From Rhodobacterales bacterium (GTDB lineage Bacteria; Pseudomonadota; Alphaproteobacteria; Rhodobacterales; Rhodobacteraceae), in the NCBI GenBank assembly GCA_013298675.1, contig JAAFIJ010000193.1:1-5476 (forward strand): DNA of 5,476 nt. Reading direction: 5' to 3'. Made by a program: the position numbers and the translations under genes. Every line of letters starts with the position of its first letter. Position 1 is the first letter of the stretch. Shown here piece by piece: positions 1-5,476 of this stretch. Under the pieces are notes generated by a model. That model had not been told where the DNA came from, did not search any database, and saw only the letters and a list, made by a program, of their open reading frames with translations.

Positions 1-1
1 C

Positions 2-1705
2 GGCCAACCGTTCTTTCGTTCGGCATGGCGCAGCTTGCGCGCGGGGCGGTTGGGGATGGATGTTCCCATTTCACTTGCCTTGATCCTCGCCAGTTCAATC
101 TCGATATTCGAGACGATCTATTCGGGCCATCACGCCTATTTTGACGCCGCTGTGATGCTGTGCTTTTTCCTTTTGTTGGGACGTTATCTTGATCACCGGA
201 CGCGGGCGGTGGCGCGGTCTGCCGCAGCAGAGCTGGCCGCCCTAGAGGTGCCGCGCGCCACCGTGCTTGCGGGCGATACAGAACAGGTGCGCGCCATTTC
301 GGAAATTGTTGTCGGGGATTTGGTTTTGGTGCGCCCGGGTGGGCGGATGCCAGTTGACGGGATCATCGTCAAGGGCGCGTCAGAGATTGACCGATCCCTT
401 CTGACAGGCGAATCCATGCCGCAATACGCGTCCACCGACATGACCGTTTCGGCAGGTGAGGTGAACCTGACCGGCCCTTTGGTGTTGCGCGTGACAGCGG
501 CGGGCAAGGACAGTTCGTTGCACCGCATGGCGGATTTGGTCGCTGTGGCCGAGAATGCCAAGACCAAATACACCAGTCTGGCCGAACGCGCGGCATCTTG
601 GTATTCGCCCTTGGTGCACATCCTGTCTTTTAGTGCTTTTGGCTATTGGATGTGGAAAACCGGCGGCGATCTGCGTTTTGCGGTCAATATTTCGGCGGCG
701 GTTTTGATCATCACCTGTCCTTGTGCTTTGGGGCTTGCAGTCCCTGCGGTGATCACATCGGCCAGCGGTAAGTTGTTTCGCAAGGGGTTGTTGATCAAAC
801 ATGGCACCGCGTTGGAGCGGCTGGCCGAGGTTGATACTGTGGTGTTTGACAAGACCGGAACCCTGACCATGGGTGCGCCAGAGTTATTGTCGGACTTGCA
901 GTATGATCCCCGGGATTTGATGCTTGCGGCGGCATTGGGGGCAGGGTCTTCGCACCCATTGGCCCGCGCCTTGGTCGTTGCGGGGCAAGATGTTGCAGGG
1001 CAAGGGATTGCAAGGCCGCAATTGGACGATCTGCGCGAGGTGCCTGGATATGGGGTAGAGGCGCGGTTGAACGGGTCCGTGGTGCGTTTGGGGCGCGCCG
1101 TTTGGGTCGGAGCAGAGGGTCTTGATCAGACCGCGACCTATCTTTTGCGCGCTGACGGCACCAGCTTGGCGTTTGGGTTTGTCGATCGTTTGCGCCCGGG
1201 GGCAGAGCAGGCCATCGCAGGCCTTCGCGCGCAGGGCAAAGCCATTCAGCTGATATCGGGTGACGCACCGGGTGCTGTGCGCGCATTGGCCCAGCGGTTG
1301 GGAATTACCGATTGGCAAGCTCAGGCGTTGCCAGCCGAAAAACTTGCTGCCGTGCGGGCGCTTATGGCCAAAGGCCATAAGGTGTTGATGGTAGGCGATG
1401 GTTTGAACGATACAGCGGCCTTGGCTGCGGCACATGTCTCTATCTCGCCTGCATCCGCACTTGATGCGGCGCGCACGGCTTCGGACATCGTTCTCTTGGG
1501 CCAAGACATGGCGCCGATCGCGGACGCGGTGCGCATCGCGCGTCAAGCCTCGCAGCGCATGATTGAAAACTTTGCGATTTCTGCGGCCTACAACGTCGTG
1601 GCCGTTCCTTTGGCCTTGGTCGGGCTGGCCACACCTTTGGCCGCAGCACTGGCAATGTCGTTGTCGTCGATCACTGTCTCGCTCAATGCATTAAGGTTGA
1701 AATAG
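2..1705 (+). CDS. ccoI: Copper-exporting P1B-type ATPase CcoI/FixI, 5' end outside window
   Basis: Inner-membrane ATPase that moves copper to the periplasmic side for assembly of cytochrome cbb3 oxidase. The frame is open from the left edge (GQPFFRSAW...), so the TTG at 35 is an internal leucine, not the start. 567 residues are visible. Usual family length is about 720-750, so the N-terminal metal-binding domain and first two helices are missing from the window. Seen in order: two helices (about 60-190), actuator loop TGES (404-415), a helix pair with the metal-binding CPC (716-724), phosphorylation motif DKTGT (848-862), N-domain SHP (H at 953), hinge GDGLND (1394-1411), and a final helix pair with YN and MSLSS ending NALRLK. 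All catalytic motifs are intact. The CcoI assignment over generic CopA rests on the adjoining ccoS and on the family-like C terminus. The ccoG and ccoH genes expected upstream lie outside the window. Confidence 0.93.
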   Translation, partial: GQPFFRSAWRSLRAGRLGMDVPISLALILASSISIFETIYSGHHAYFDAAVMLCFFLLLGRYLDHRTRAVARSAAAELAALEVPRATVLAGDTEQVRAISEIVVGDLVLVRPGGRMPVDGIIVKGASEIDRSLLTGESMPQYASTDMTVSAGEVNLTGPLVLRVTAAGKDSSLHRMADLVAVAENAKTKYTSLAERAASWYSPLVHILSFSAFGYWMWKTGGDLRFAVNISAAVLIITCPCALGLAVPAVITSASGKLFRKGLLIKHGTALERLAEVDTVVFDKTGTLTMGAPELLSDLQYDPRDLMLAAALGAGSSHPLARALVVAGQDVAGQGIARPQLDDLREVPGYGVEARLNGSVVRLGRAVWVGAEGLDQTATYLLRADGTSLAFGFVDRLRPGAEQAIAGLRAQGKAIQLISGDAPGAVRALAQRLGITDWQAQALPAEKLAAVRALMAKGHKVLMVGDGLNDTAALAAAHVSISPASALDAARTASDIVLLGQDMAPIADAVRIARQASQRMIENFAISAAYNVVAVPLALVGLATPLAAALAMSLSSITVSLNALRLK

Positions 1706-1707
1706 CC

Positions 1708-1866
1708 ATGGATATTCTGACGCTTCTGATCCCGGTGTCGTTGTTTCTGGGGGGCTTGGGGCTGGCGTTTTTCGTCTGGTCGCTGCGCGCAAGGCAGTTT
1801 GAAGATCCGTTGGGTGCGGCAAATCGCATTTTGACCAAAGAATTTGATGAGCACCCGAAACCTTAA
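1708..1866 (+). CDS. ccoS: cbb3-type cytochrome oxidase assembly protein CcoS
   Basis: A 52-residue protein, MDILTLLIPVSLFLGGLGLA..., starting 2 nt after the ccoI stop (TAG-CC-ATG). Residues about 4-25 form one transmembrane helix. It is followed by a basic turn (SLRARQFEDP) and a short cytoplasmic tail containing GAANRIL, which matches the FxW-x-[basic]-QFDD-x-GxAxRIL pattern of CcoS. In characterised proteobacteria CcoS is needed for cofactor (heme b and copper) insertion into the CcoN subunit of cbb3 oxidase; its mechanism is not clear. The gene is almost certainly co-transcribed with ccoI. Its Shine-Dalgarno is weak (AAGG at 1693-1696, 11 nt from the ATG), so translational coupling to ccoI is plausible. 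The family is normally this short, so the gene looks complete; the tail (FDEHPKP) is acidic then proline-containing, as is common. Confidence 0.9.
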   Translation: MDILTLLIPVSLFLGGLGLAFFVWSLRARQFEDPLGAANRILTKEFDEHPKP

Positions 1867-1869
1867 CTC

Positions 1870-1898
1870 ATGCCTGCATGCGCAACAGGATCAGGCGT
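1870..1898. terminator. Weak inverted repeat between convergent ccoS and yqgE
   Basis: ATGCCTG (1870-1876) can pair with CAGGCGT (1892-1898), including one T-G wobble, around a 15-nt loop. It sits in the 24-nt gap between the two stop codons and runs into the last codons of yqgE. No T-run follows on either strand, so it is at best a weak or Rho-assisted bidirectional terminator. Confidence 0.2.
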
Positions 1899-2445
1899 GG
1901 CCCGAGGTACCCGACAGTTGAAGCGGTTCTATTCCCAATTGCCGCAAGGCGCTGGCCCATTTCGTGCGGTCGTCGGTGGCAAAAATGATCTCGTTTGAAG
2001 CGTCTGCAATCAGCCAATCATTGCGTAAGATTTCCGCCTCCAGTTGCCCCGGACCCCATCCCGAATACCCCAACGTCAGCAGTGCGGCGGTGGGTCCATT
2101 GCCGCTCGCCATCGCTTCCAGCACATCAAGAGTTGCGGTCATGCTAAACCCGCCTTCAATCGACAAAGTCGCACTTTCGCGGTGATAATCGCTTGAATGC
2201 AGAACAAAGCCGCGACCGCGTTCGACCGGGCCGCCGAAATGGACCAAAATGTCGTGCGCTTGTAGCGAGGTTGGAATTTTCAATTGCGACAGCAGGCTTT
2301 CAAACGACAGATCGGACATGGTTTTGTTGACGATCAGCCCCATCGCCCCATCATCCGAATGGGCGCAAACCAGAATGACGGTGGTATCAAACCTAGGGTC
2401 TTGCATGCCCGGCATCGCCATCAACAGTTTTCCTGCAAGTTTCAT
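1891..2445 (-). CDS. yqgE: YqgE/AlgH family protein (UPF0301, DUF179)
   Basis: A 184-residue protein of the usual family length, soluble, with no signal peptide. Family hallmarks seen in order: AMPGMQDPRF (10-19), CAHSDDGAMGLIVNK (27-41), GGPVERGRGFVLH (71-83), GYSGWGPGQLEAEI (126-139), NDWL (142-145), and the C-terminal W163...LGI...SGHA. The start is the ATG at 2445: a GGAG (2453-2456 on the opposite strand reading) lies about 7 nt upstream, and the residues that follow match the conserved family N terminus. The biochemical role of YqgE is not established. AlgH was named in Pseudomonas as a transcriptional regulator of alginate genes, but no DNA-binding motif is visible here and that function should not be transferred. 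In many gamma-proteobacteria yqgE precedes the Holliday-junction resolvase gene yqgF; that neighbour is absent here. It is divergent from the DsbD-N-like gene. Confidence 0.95.
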   Translation of the reverse strand: MKLAGKLLMAMPGMQDPRFDTTVILVCAHSDDGAMGLIVNKTMSDLSFESLLSQLKIPTSLQAHDILVHFGGPVERGRGFVLHSSDYHRESATLSIEGGFSMTATLDVLEAMASGNGPTAALLTLGYSGWGPGQLEAEILRNDWLIADASNEIIFATDDRTKWASALRQLGIEPLQLSGTSGHA

Positions 2446-2509
2446 CGATTCGCTCCCGGCTCTTCACTCAAGATGCGATGCAATGTGCGGCTGCTCAAGC
2501 ACAATGGCG

Positions 2510-2536
2510 ATCACATGTTGCTCGCAGCAAGGTGAT
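2510..2536. repeat. Nested imperfect dyad in the yqgE/DsbD-N-like divergent spacer
   Basis: Inner arms TTGCT (2518-2522) and AGCAA (2526-2530) flank a CGC centre. Outer arms ATCAC (2510-2514) and GTGAT (2532-2536) are also perfect complements, offset by ATG on the left and G on the right. It could be an operator for either divergent gene or an RNA hairpin. No regulator can be named from it. Confidence 0.4.
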
Positions 2537-2538
2537 AC

Positions 2539-2559
2539 CGTTGAGCGTTTTTCTCAACG
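2539..2559. repeat. Perfect 7-bp inverted repeat with 7-nt spacer
   Basis: CGTTGAG (2539-2545) and CTCAACG (2553-2559) are exact reverse complements around CGTTTTT. The 14-bp centre-to-centre geometry is compatible with a dimeric regulator site. The hairpin has no T-run after the stem, so a terminator is unlikely. It lies 43 nt upstream of the DsbD-N-like start codon, in or just upstream of the candidate promoter region. Confidence 0.4.
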
Positions 2560-2568
2560 AGGGGTGAT

Positions 2569-2596
2569 TTCACACCAGATCGGAATCGGCTATGCT
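2569..2596 (+). promoter_or_regulatory. Candidate sigma70-type promoter for the DsbD-N-like gene
   Basis: TTCACA (2569-2574, 5 of 6 to the -35 consensus), a 16-nt spacer, and TATGCT (2591-2596, 4 of 6 to the -10). Transcription would begin near 2603, at the start codon itself. A short dyad GTGA-TT-TCAC (2564-2573) overlaps the -35. This is consensus resemblance only; there is no experimental support. Confidence 0.35.
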
Positions 2597-2602
2597 GAAG
2601 AA

Positions 2603-3427
2603 ATGATCAAAACCTTTCTCTCATGTCTTGCGGTGTTTATTGTCTTGGCCGTGCCGTTGACTGCGCGTCCCGTTCTGGCCCAGTCCGCGACCCAAGCAGA
2701 GGTGCTTCAGGCGCAATTTCTTGACGGTTGGCAGATGGATAATGGTCACCGTATGGCCGCCCTCCAACTGGAACTTGCGCCAGAATGGAAGACCTATTGG
2801 CGCGCCCCCGGCGAAAGCGGGATCCCCCCGCAGTTCGATTGGTCCGGCTCACGTAACGTCGCCTCGGTTCGGATGCATTGGCCCAATCCGTCGGTTTTTC
2901 ACCTCAACGGGATGCAGTCCATCGGATACCATGACCGTCTGGTCCTACCGCTTGAGGTTATCGCGCAAGACCCCAGCCAGCCCGTACATCTGCAAGCGCG
3001 TATTGATCTGGGCATCTGCAAAGATATTTGCATGCCAGCAAATCTGCTGCTTGAGGCCGATTTTGATGGGGCGGGCGCGTCAGATCCCCTGATCGTTGCG
3101 GCGCTCAATGCGCAACCTGTTGGGGCGAAGGCCGCAAAGGTTCTCGGCATTTCCTGCGAGGTTACTCCCATTTCAGATGGTCTGGCCCTGACGGCGCGGA
3201 TCGCAATGCCTGCACTTTCGGGCAGCGAAACGGTGGTGTTTGAACCCGCTGATCCCCAGATTTGGGTGGCAAGTTCCAAGGCTTGGTGGGAAGGGAGCGT
3301 CTTGGTCGCGACCACAGAAATGGTATCCGGAACAGGCGGGCCCTTTGCGCTTGATCGCTCAAATCTTCGGGTGACGGTGATCGACAAAGTCACCTCCGTG
3401 GAAGTGATCGGCTGCCCTGCACCCTGA
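2603..3427 (+). CDS. Exported DsbD N-terminal-domain-like protein (thiol-disulfide family)
   Basis: A 274-residue protein with a clear Sec signal peptide: MIKTFLSCLAVFIVLAVPL..., with likely cleavage after VLA at 26. The mature part resembles the periplasmic alpha domain of DsbD/ScsB: GHRMAALQLELAPEWKTYWR-x-PGESGIPP (48-76), SIGYHDRLVLPL (106-117), then LGICKDICMPA (136-146) with C139 and C143, the position of the redox pair in DsbD. Family knowledge suggests it exchanges electrons with periplasmic thiol proteins, possibly for cytochrome or copper-protein maturation. A second region (about 185-271) has C185 and C271 and may be another beta-domain. There is no CcdA-like membrane domain or C-terminal thioredoxin domain, so an electron-donating partner must be encoded elsewhere. 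The frame is also open upstream to 2249, but that part runs antisense through yqgE. The start at 2603 is chosen because the signal peptide begins there; no good Shine-Dalgarno precedes it. Confidence 0.8.
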   Translation: MIKTFLSCLAVFIVLAVPLTARPVLAQSATQAEVLQAQFLDGWQMDNGHRMAALQLELAPEWKTYWRAPGESGIPPQFDWSGSRNVASVRMHWPNPSVFHLNGMQSIGYHDRLVLPLEVIAQDPSQPVHLQARIDLGICKDICMPANLLLEADFDGAGASDPLIVAALNAQPVGAKAAKVLGISCEVTPISDGLALTARIAMPALSGSETVVFEPADPQIWVASSKAWWEGSVLVATTEMVSGTGGPFALDRSNLRVTVIDKVTSVEVIGCPAP

Positions 3428-3488
3428 CCAATGGTCTATTACCTCTTCCGTCACCCGATCCTCGGCGTCAAACCCTGGCCTTGGCAAC

Positions 3489-3524
3489 ACGGGCGCGTGG
3501 TGGCTCGATGCCACCCAAGCCCGT
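3489..3524 (+). terminator. Two-tier hairpin between convergent DsbD-N-like gene and udg
   Basis: Outer stem ACGGGC (3489-3494) with GCCCGT (3519-3524), then inner stem GGTGGC (3499-3504) with GCCACC (3510-3515), loop TCGAT, and a 4/3-nt internal bulge. It is followed on the + strand by TTCTT, a poor T-run. It lies 61 nt past the DsbD-N-like stop and 24 nt past the udg stop, so it probably ends transcription of the former and perhaps of both. The rest of the 120-nt spacer (3428-3547) shows nothing else. Confidence 0.5.
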
Positions 3525-3547
3525 TTCTTGCACTGCGCTCACTGGGC

Positions 3548-4402
3548 TTATGGCCGATTGACGCCCCTCGCGGTCTTCAGCCAGTGCCGCAAAGCCAACA
3601 TGTCGGCCCAAGCCTCGCGTTTGGCGAGCGGATTGCGCAGCAAATACGCCGGGTGCAGCATGGGCAAGATCGGTTTGCCGAACGCCACTTCCCAAGCGCC
3701 ACGTTTGCGCATTATTCCCTTTGACCCAGTCAGCGCAAAAAGCGCTGCATTGCCCATCACGACAATCACCTCGGGGTCCGCCAACGCGATATGGCGCTCG
3801 ACAAATGGCAACATCATCGCCAGTTCATGCGGCTCGGGCTCGCGGTTGCCAGAGGGGCGCCACGGCATTACATTCCCCACATAGACCGCGTGCTGTGCGT
3901 CAAGGTCTGACCGCGACAGGCCAATGGATGCAAACATCCGGTCCAGCATTTGACCTGATGCTCCGACAAAGGGTTTGCCTTCACGGTCTTCCTCGCTGTC
4001 GGGCGCCTCTCCCAAAATCATCACGCGCGCGTGGGGGTTGCCGCCTGCAAAGACGTGACTGCGCGCGCCTTTCTTTAACTCGCACAGATCAAATTGCGCC
4101 TGCAACTGCTCCAGCTCTGCCAAAGTCTTCGCCTGTGCGGCCAGCGCTTTGGCCACGTCAACCGCATCAGTTTCCGGTCTGACGGCGGGTGCGCTCATTG
4201 ACACGGGCGGTGCGGGATTTGGTGCGCCCATCGATTTACCCTGCGGCGCTGGCTTGACGGGATCGAGCAATTCATAACGGTTGATGGGGTCTTCGCCGAT
4301 CGCCTCGGTGACCCCCAGATCAACTTGCCAACTTAGGGCTGCAAATCCCGCTTCCCAATCTGCAAGGATCTCGTCCAAAGTGATGTCAGATGCGATTCCC
4401 AT
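3548..4402 (-). CDS. Uracil-DNA glycosylase, family 4-like (UdgA type)
   Basis: A 284-residue enzyme that would remove uracil from DNA to start base-excision repair; cytoplasmic. Seen: N-terminal segment with WQVDLGVTEAIGEDPINRYE (25-44), a Pro/Ala-rich linker (about 47-78), a charged helix (80-105), then the glycosylase core: motif A GEAPDSEED (131-139), GKPFVG (142-147), NVMPWRPSGNRE (177-188), PFVERHI (199-205), and motif B HPAYLLR (250-256). The start at 4402 is preferred over the upstream Met at 4561, because the extra N terminus would run antisense into pyrB and through its promoter. Only one cysteine remains (C107), so the four-cysteine Fe-S cluster of classical family 4 enzymes cannot form. 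The motif A position usually Gly (GEAPG) is Asp. Lack of the cluster may be normal for alphaproteobacterial members, as far as I recall. It is divergent from pyrB. Confidence 0.85.
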   Translation of the reverse strand: MGIASDITLDEILADWEAGFAALSWQVDLGVTEAIGEDPINRYELLDPVKPAPQGKSMGAPNPAPPVSMSAPAVRPETDAVDVAKALAAQAKTLAELEQLQAQFDLCELKKGARSHVFAGGNPHARVMILGEAPDSEEDREGKPFVGASGQMLDRMFASIGLSRSDLDAQHAVYVGNVMPWRPSGNREPEPHELAMMLPFVERHIALADPEVIVVMGNAALFALTGSKGIMRKRGAWEVAFGKPILPMLHPAYLLRNPLAKREAWADMLALRHWLKTARGVNRP

Positions 4403-4409
4403 AGCCCTT

Positions 4410-4438
4410 AACCTAGGTGCTGTGCCCGATATGGACAA
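4410..4438 (-). promoter_or_regulatory. Weak candidate promoter for the uracil-DNA glycosylase gene
   Basis: On the minus strand: TTGTCC (4438-4433), a 17-nt spacer, then TAGGTT (4415-4410). The -35 matches 4 of 6 and the -10 only 3 of 6. The predicted start is near 4403, immediately before the start codon at 4402. The nearby purine run (AAGGG, 4409-4405) is only 2 nt from the ATG, too close for a normal ribosome-binding site. Confidence 0.22.
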
Positions 4439-4444
4439 CCCGGC

Positions 4445-4473
4445 TTGTCGGCAGAGAATTGCCTTTCTATAAG
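4445..4473 (+). promoter_or_regulatory. Likely sigma70-type promoter for pyrB
   Basis: TTGTCG (4445-4450, 4 of 6 to TTGACA), exactly 17 nt, then TATAAG (4468-4473, 5 of 6 to TATAAT). Predicted transcription start is about 4480, giving a leader of about 20 nt that holds only the ribosome-binding site. That is too short for an enterobacterial-style attenuator, and none is seen. Confidence 0.6.
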
Positions 4474-4489
4474 CGGTGAAACCGACGGT

Positions 4490-4493
4490 GGAG
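4490..4493 (+). promoter_or_regulatory. Ribosome-binding site that fixes the pyrB start
   Basis: GGAG sits 6 nt before the ATG at 4500. The alternative in-frame GTG at 4476 has no such site and would lie upstream of the predicted transcription start, so the ATG is preferred. Confidence 0.7.
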
Positions 4494-4499
4494 ACCCCC

Positions 4500-5462
4500 A
4501 TGACCTTCCGCGCACGCCACCTTCTTGGCATCGAGCAGCTTTCCCCGCAAGAGATTGTCACTATCCTTGATTTGGCGGATCGCTACGTCGATCTGAACCG
4601 CCGCACCGTCAAGCAATCGGATGTTTTGGCAGGGCTTACTCAGATCAACATGTTCTTTGAAAACTCTACCCGCACTCAAGCCAGCTTTGAGCTGGCGGGC
4701 AAGCGTCTGGGGGCAGACGTGATGAACATGTCGGTGGGGTCTTCCAGCGTTAAAAAGGGTGAAACCCTGATCGACACGGCGATGACGCTGAATGCGATGC
4801 ACCCCGATCTGCTCGTGGTGCGGCATGGGGCGTCTGGTGCGGTCAACTTGCTGGCCTCCAAGGTGAACTGCGCGGTGCTGAACGCGGGCGACGGGCGGCA
4901 TGAGCATCCGACCCAAGCCTTGCTGGACGCCCTGACGATCCGGCGCGCCAAGGGCCGTATCCAACGCCTGACCATCGCCATTTGCGGCGACATCGCCCAC
5001 AGCCGCGTTGCCCGGTCGAACCTGATATTGCTTGGAAAAATGGAAAATCGCCTGCGGCTGATCGCGCCGCCAACGCTGATGCCGGCGGGGGTGGAACATT
5101 TCGGATGTGAGTTGTTTGACGATATGCGCAAAGGCCTTGAAGGCGTTGATGTCGTGATGATGTTGCGCTTGCAAAAAGAACGTATGGACGGTGGATTTAT
5201 TCCGTCAGAGCGTGAGTACTATCACCGCTTTGGTCTGGACGCCGAAAAGCTGTCGTTCGCCAAGCCCGACGCCATCGTCATGCACCCCGGCCCAATGAAC
5301 CGCGGTGTAGAGATTGACGGCGAATTGGCCGACGACATCAACCGCTCGGACATTCAAGAACAGGTCGAAATGGGCGTGGCGGTGCGCATGGCCTGTATGG
5401 ACCTATTGGCGCGCAACCTGCGAGCCGAGCGCGGGGCCAAGGCCGTTGGTGTGATGGTGTGA
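4500..5462 (+). CDS. pyrB: Aspartate carbamoyltransferase catalytic subunit
   Basis: A 320-residue cytoplasmic enzyme joining carbamoyl phosphate to aspartate, the first committed step of pyrimidine synthesis. Active-site motifs are all present: carbamoyl-phosphate loop FENSTRT (53-59), 80s loop SSSVKKGET (81-89), RHG (108-110), HPTQALLD (136-143), GDIAHSRVARS (163-173), the aspartate-loop segment LRLQKER (222-228), and HPGPMNRGVEI (262-272). The last motif has PGP where Escherichia coli has PLP. This form is common in bacteria whose enzyme associates with a dihydroorotase-like chain instead of the PyrI regulatory subunit (family knowledge; the partner is not visible here). No pyrI gene is in the window. 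It is driven by its own promoter, divergent from udg. The C terminus (GVMV) is encoded within a tandem repeat that also supplies the TGA stop. Confidence 0.96.
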   Translation: MTFRARHLLGIEQLSPQEIVTILDLADRYVDLNRRTVKQSDVLAGLTQINMFFENSTRTQASFELAGKRLGADVMNMSVGSSSVKKGETLIDTAMTLNAMHPDLLVVRHGASGAVNLLASKVNCAVLNAGDGRHEHPTQALLDALTIRRAKGRIQRLTIAICGDIAHSRVARSNLILLGKMENRLRLIAPPTLMPAGVEHFGCELFDDMRKGLEGVDVVMMLRLQKERMDGGFIPSEREYYHRFGLDAEKLSFAKPDAIVMHPGPMNRGVEIDGELADDINRSDIQEQVEMGVAVRMACMDLLARNLRAERGAKAVGVMV

Positions 5463-5468
5463 TGGTGT
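5447..5468 (+). repeat. Tandem repeat of period 8 bp at the pyrB 3' end
   Basis: The unit GTGATGGT is repeated, giving 22 bp (2.75 copies) of exact period 8. It spans the last codons of pyrB, its TGA stop (5460-5462), and the first bases downstream. Because the period is not a multiple of three, each copy shifts the reading frame. Confidence 0.85.
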
Positions 5469-5476
5469 ATGACGCT
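5469..5476 (+). CDS. Possible first codons of the gene after pyrB (pyrC by gene order)
   Basis: ATG ACG CT at 5469, giving Met-Thr-Leu, begins 6 nt after the pyrB stop. An alternative ATG at 5462 overlaps the pyrB stop by one base (Met-Val-Tyr-Asp-Ala). No strong Shine-Dalgarno is visible, so coupling to pyrB translation is likely if a gene starts here. Dihydroorotase (pyrC) commonly follows pyrB, but two or three codons cannot identify the gene. Confidence 0.25.

Noticed and set aside
35..61. TTG at 35 as a start codon for the ccoI frame
   Set aside because: The frame is open and ATPase-like (GQPFFRSAW) back to the window edge, so the gene is simply cut by the window.
884..1546. 220-residue antisense open frame within ccoI
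   Set aside because: It lies wholly opposite the P- and N-domains of ccoI and has an Arg/Gln/Cys-rich composition typical of a shadow frame.
2249..2602. Open + strand frame continuous with the DsbD-N-like gene, adding 118 residues at its N terminus
   Set aside because: Most of it is antisense to the well-supported yqgE gene, and a classical signal peptide begins exactly at the Met at 2603; an exported protein would not carry this extension.
3495..3525. tRNA T-arm-like element (GGTGG-CTCGATG-CCACC)
   Set aside because: The loop lacks the near-invariant first T, no matching acceptor strand or D- and anticodon arms are found nearby on either strand, and the outer complementary arms fit a terminator hairpin better.
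3431..3724. 97-residue + strand open frame after the DsbD-N-like gene
   Set aside because: It crosses the terminator-like hairpin and then lies antisense to the conserved C terminus of the glycosylase; the translation shows no recognisable domain.
4403..4561. 53-residue N-terminal extension of the uracil-DNA glycosylase frame
   Set aside because: It runs through the pyrB promoter, ribosome-binding site and first codons, has no glycosylase-family features, and a sensible start exists at 4402.
4467..5174. 235-residue antisense open frame within pyrB
   Set aside because: It is His/Gln-rich shadow translation of the pyrB coding strand, with no domain features; pyrB motifs are unambiguous on the + strand.

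Overview
The window looks like an ordinary chromosomal segment from an alphaproteobacterium, most likely of the Rhodobacterales/Roseobacter group. That placement is an inference. It rests on a cbb3-oxidase biogenesis gene pair (ccoI-ccoS), an alphaproteobacterial-style uracil-DNA glycosylase with an N-terminal extension, a stand-alone periplasmic DsbD-N-like protein, and the general protein sequence style. I see no insertion sequence, integrase, CRISPR array, tRNA or rRNA, and no obvious shift in base composition.

Layout, left to right. From the left edge to 1705 (+) lies the 3' three quarters of ccoI, a copper P1B-type ATPase. It is followed after 2 nt by ccoS (1708-1866, +), a 52-residue membrane protein. 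Together these are the tail of a ccoGHIS-type operon that supplies copper to, and assembles, cytochrome cbb3 oxidase. Next, convergent to it, comes yqgE (1891-2445, -). A 157-nt divergent spacer with several inverted repeats separates yqgE from an exported DsbD-N-domain protein (2603-3427, +). A 120-nt convergent spacer with a two-tier hairpin follows. Then comes a family 4-like uracil-DNA glycosylase (3548-4402, -), and after a 97-nt divergent spacer with a good sigma70-type promoter, pyrB (4500-5462, +). A few bases after pyrB may be the start of the next gene, probably pyrC by analogy with common gene order.

Functionally there are three unrelated housekeeping themes: copper/thiol and respiratory assembly in the envelope (ccoI, ccoS, possibly the DsbD-N-like protein), DNA base repair (udg), and de novo pyrimidine synthesis (pyrB). 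I did not find a clearly new biological system. The points most worth a second look are the dyad-rich yqgE/DsbD-N intergenic region, the possible leaderless start of the DsbD-N-like gene, the cysteine-poor glycosylase, and an 8-bp-period tandem repeat that supplies the pyrB stop codon.
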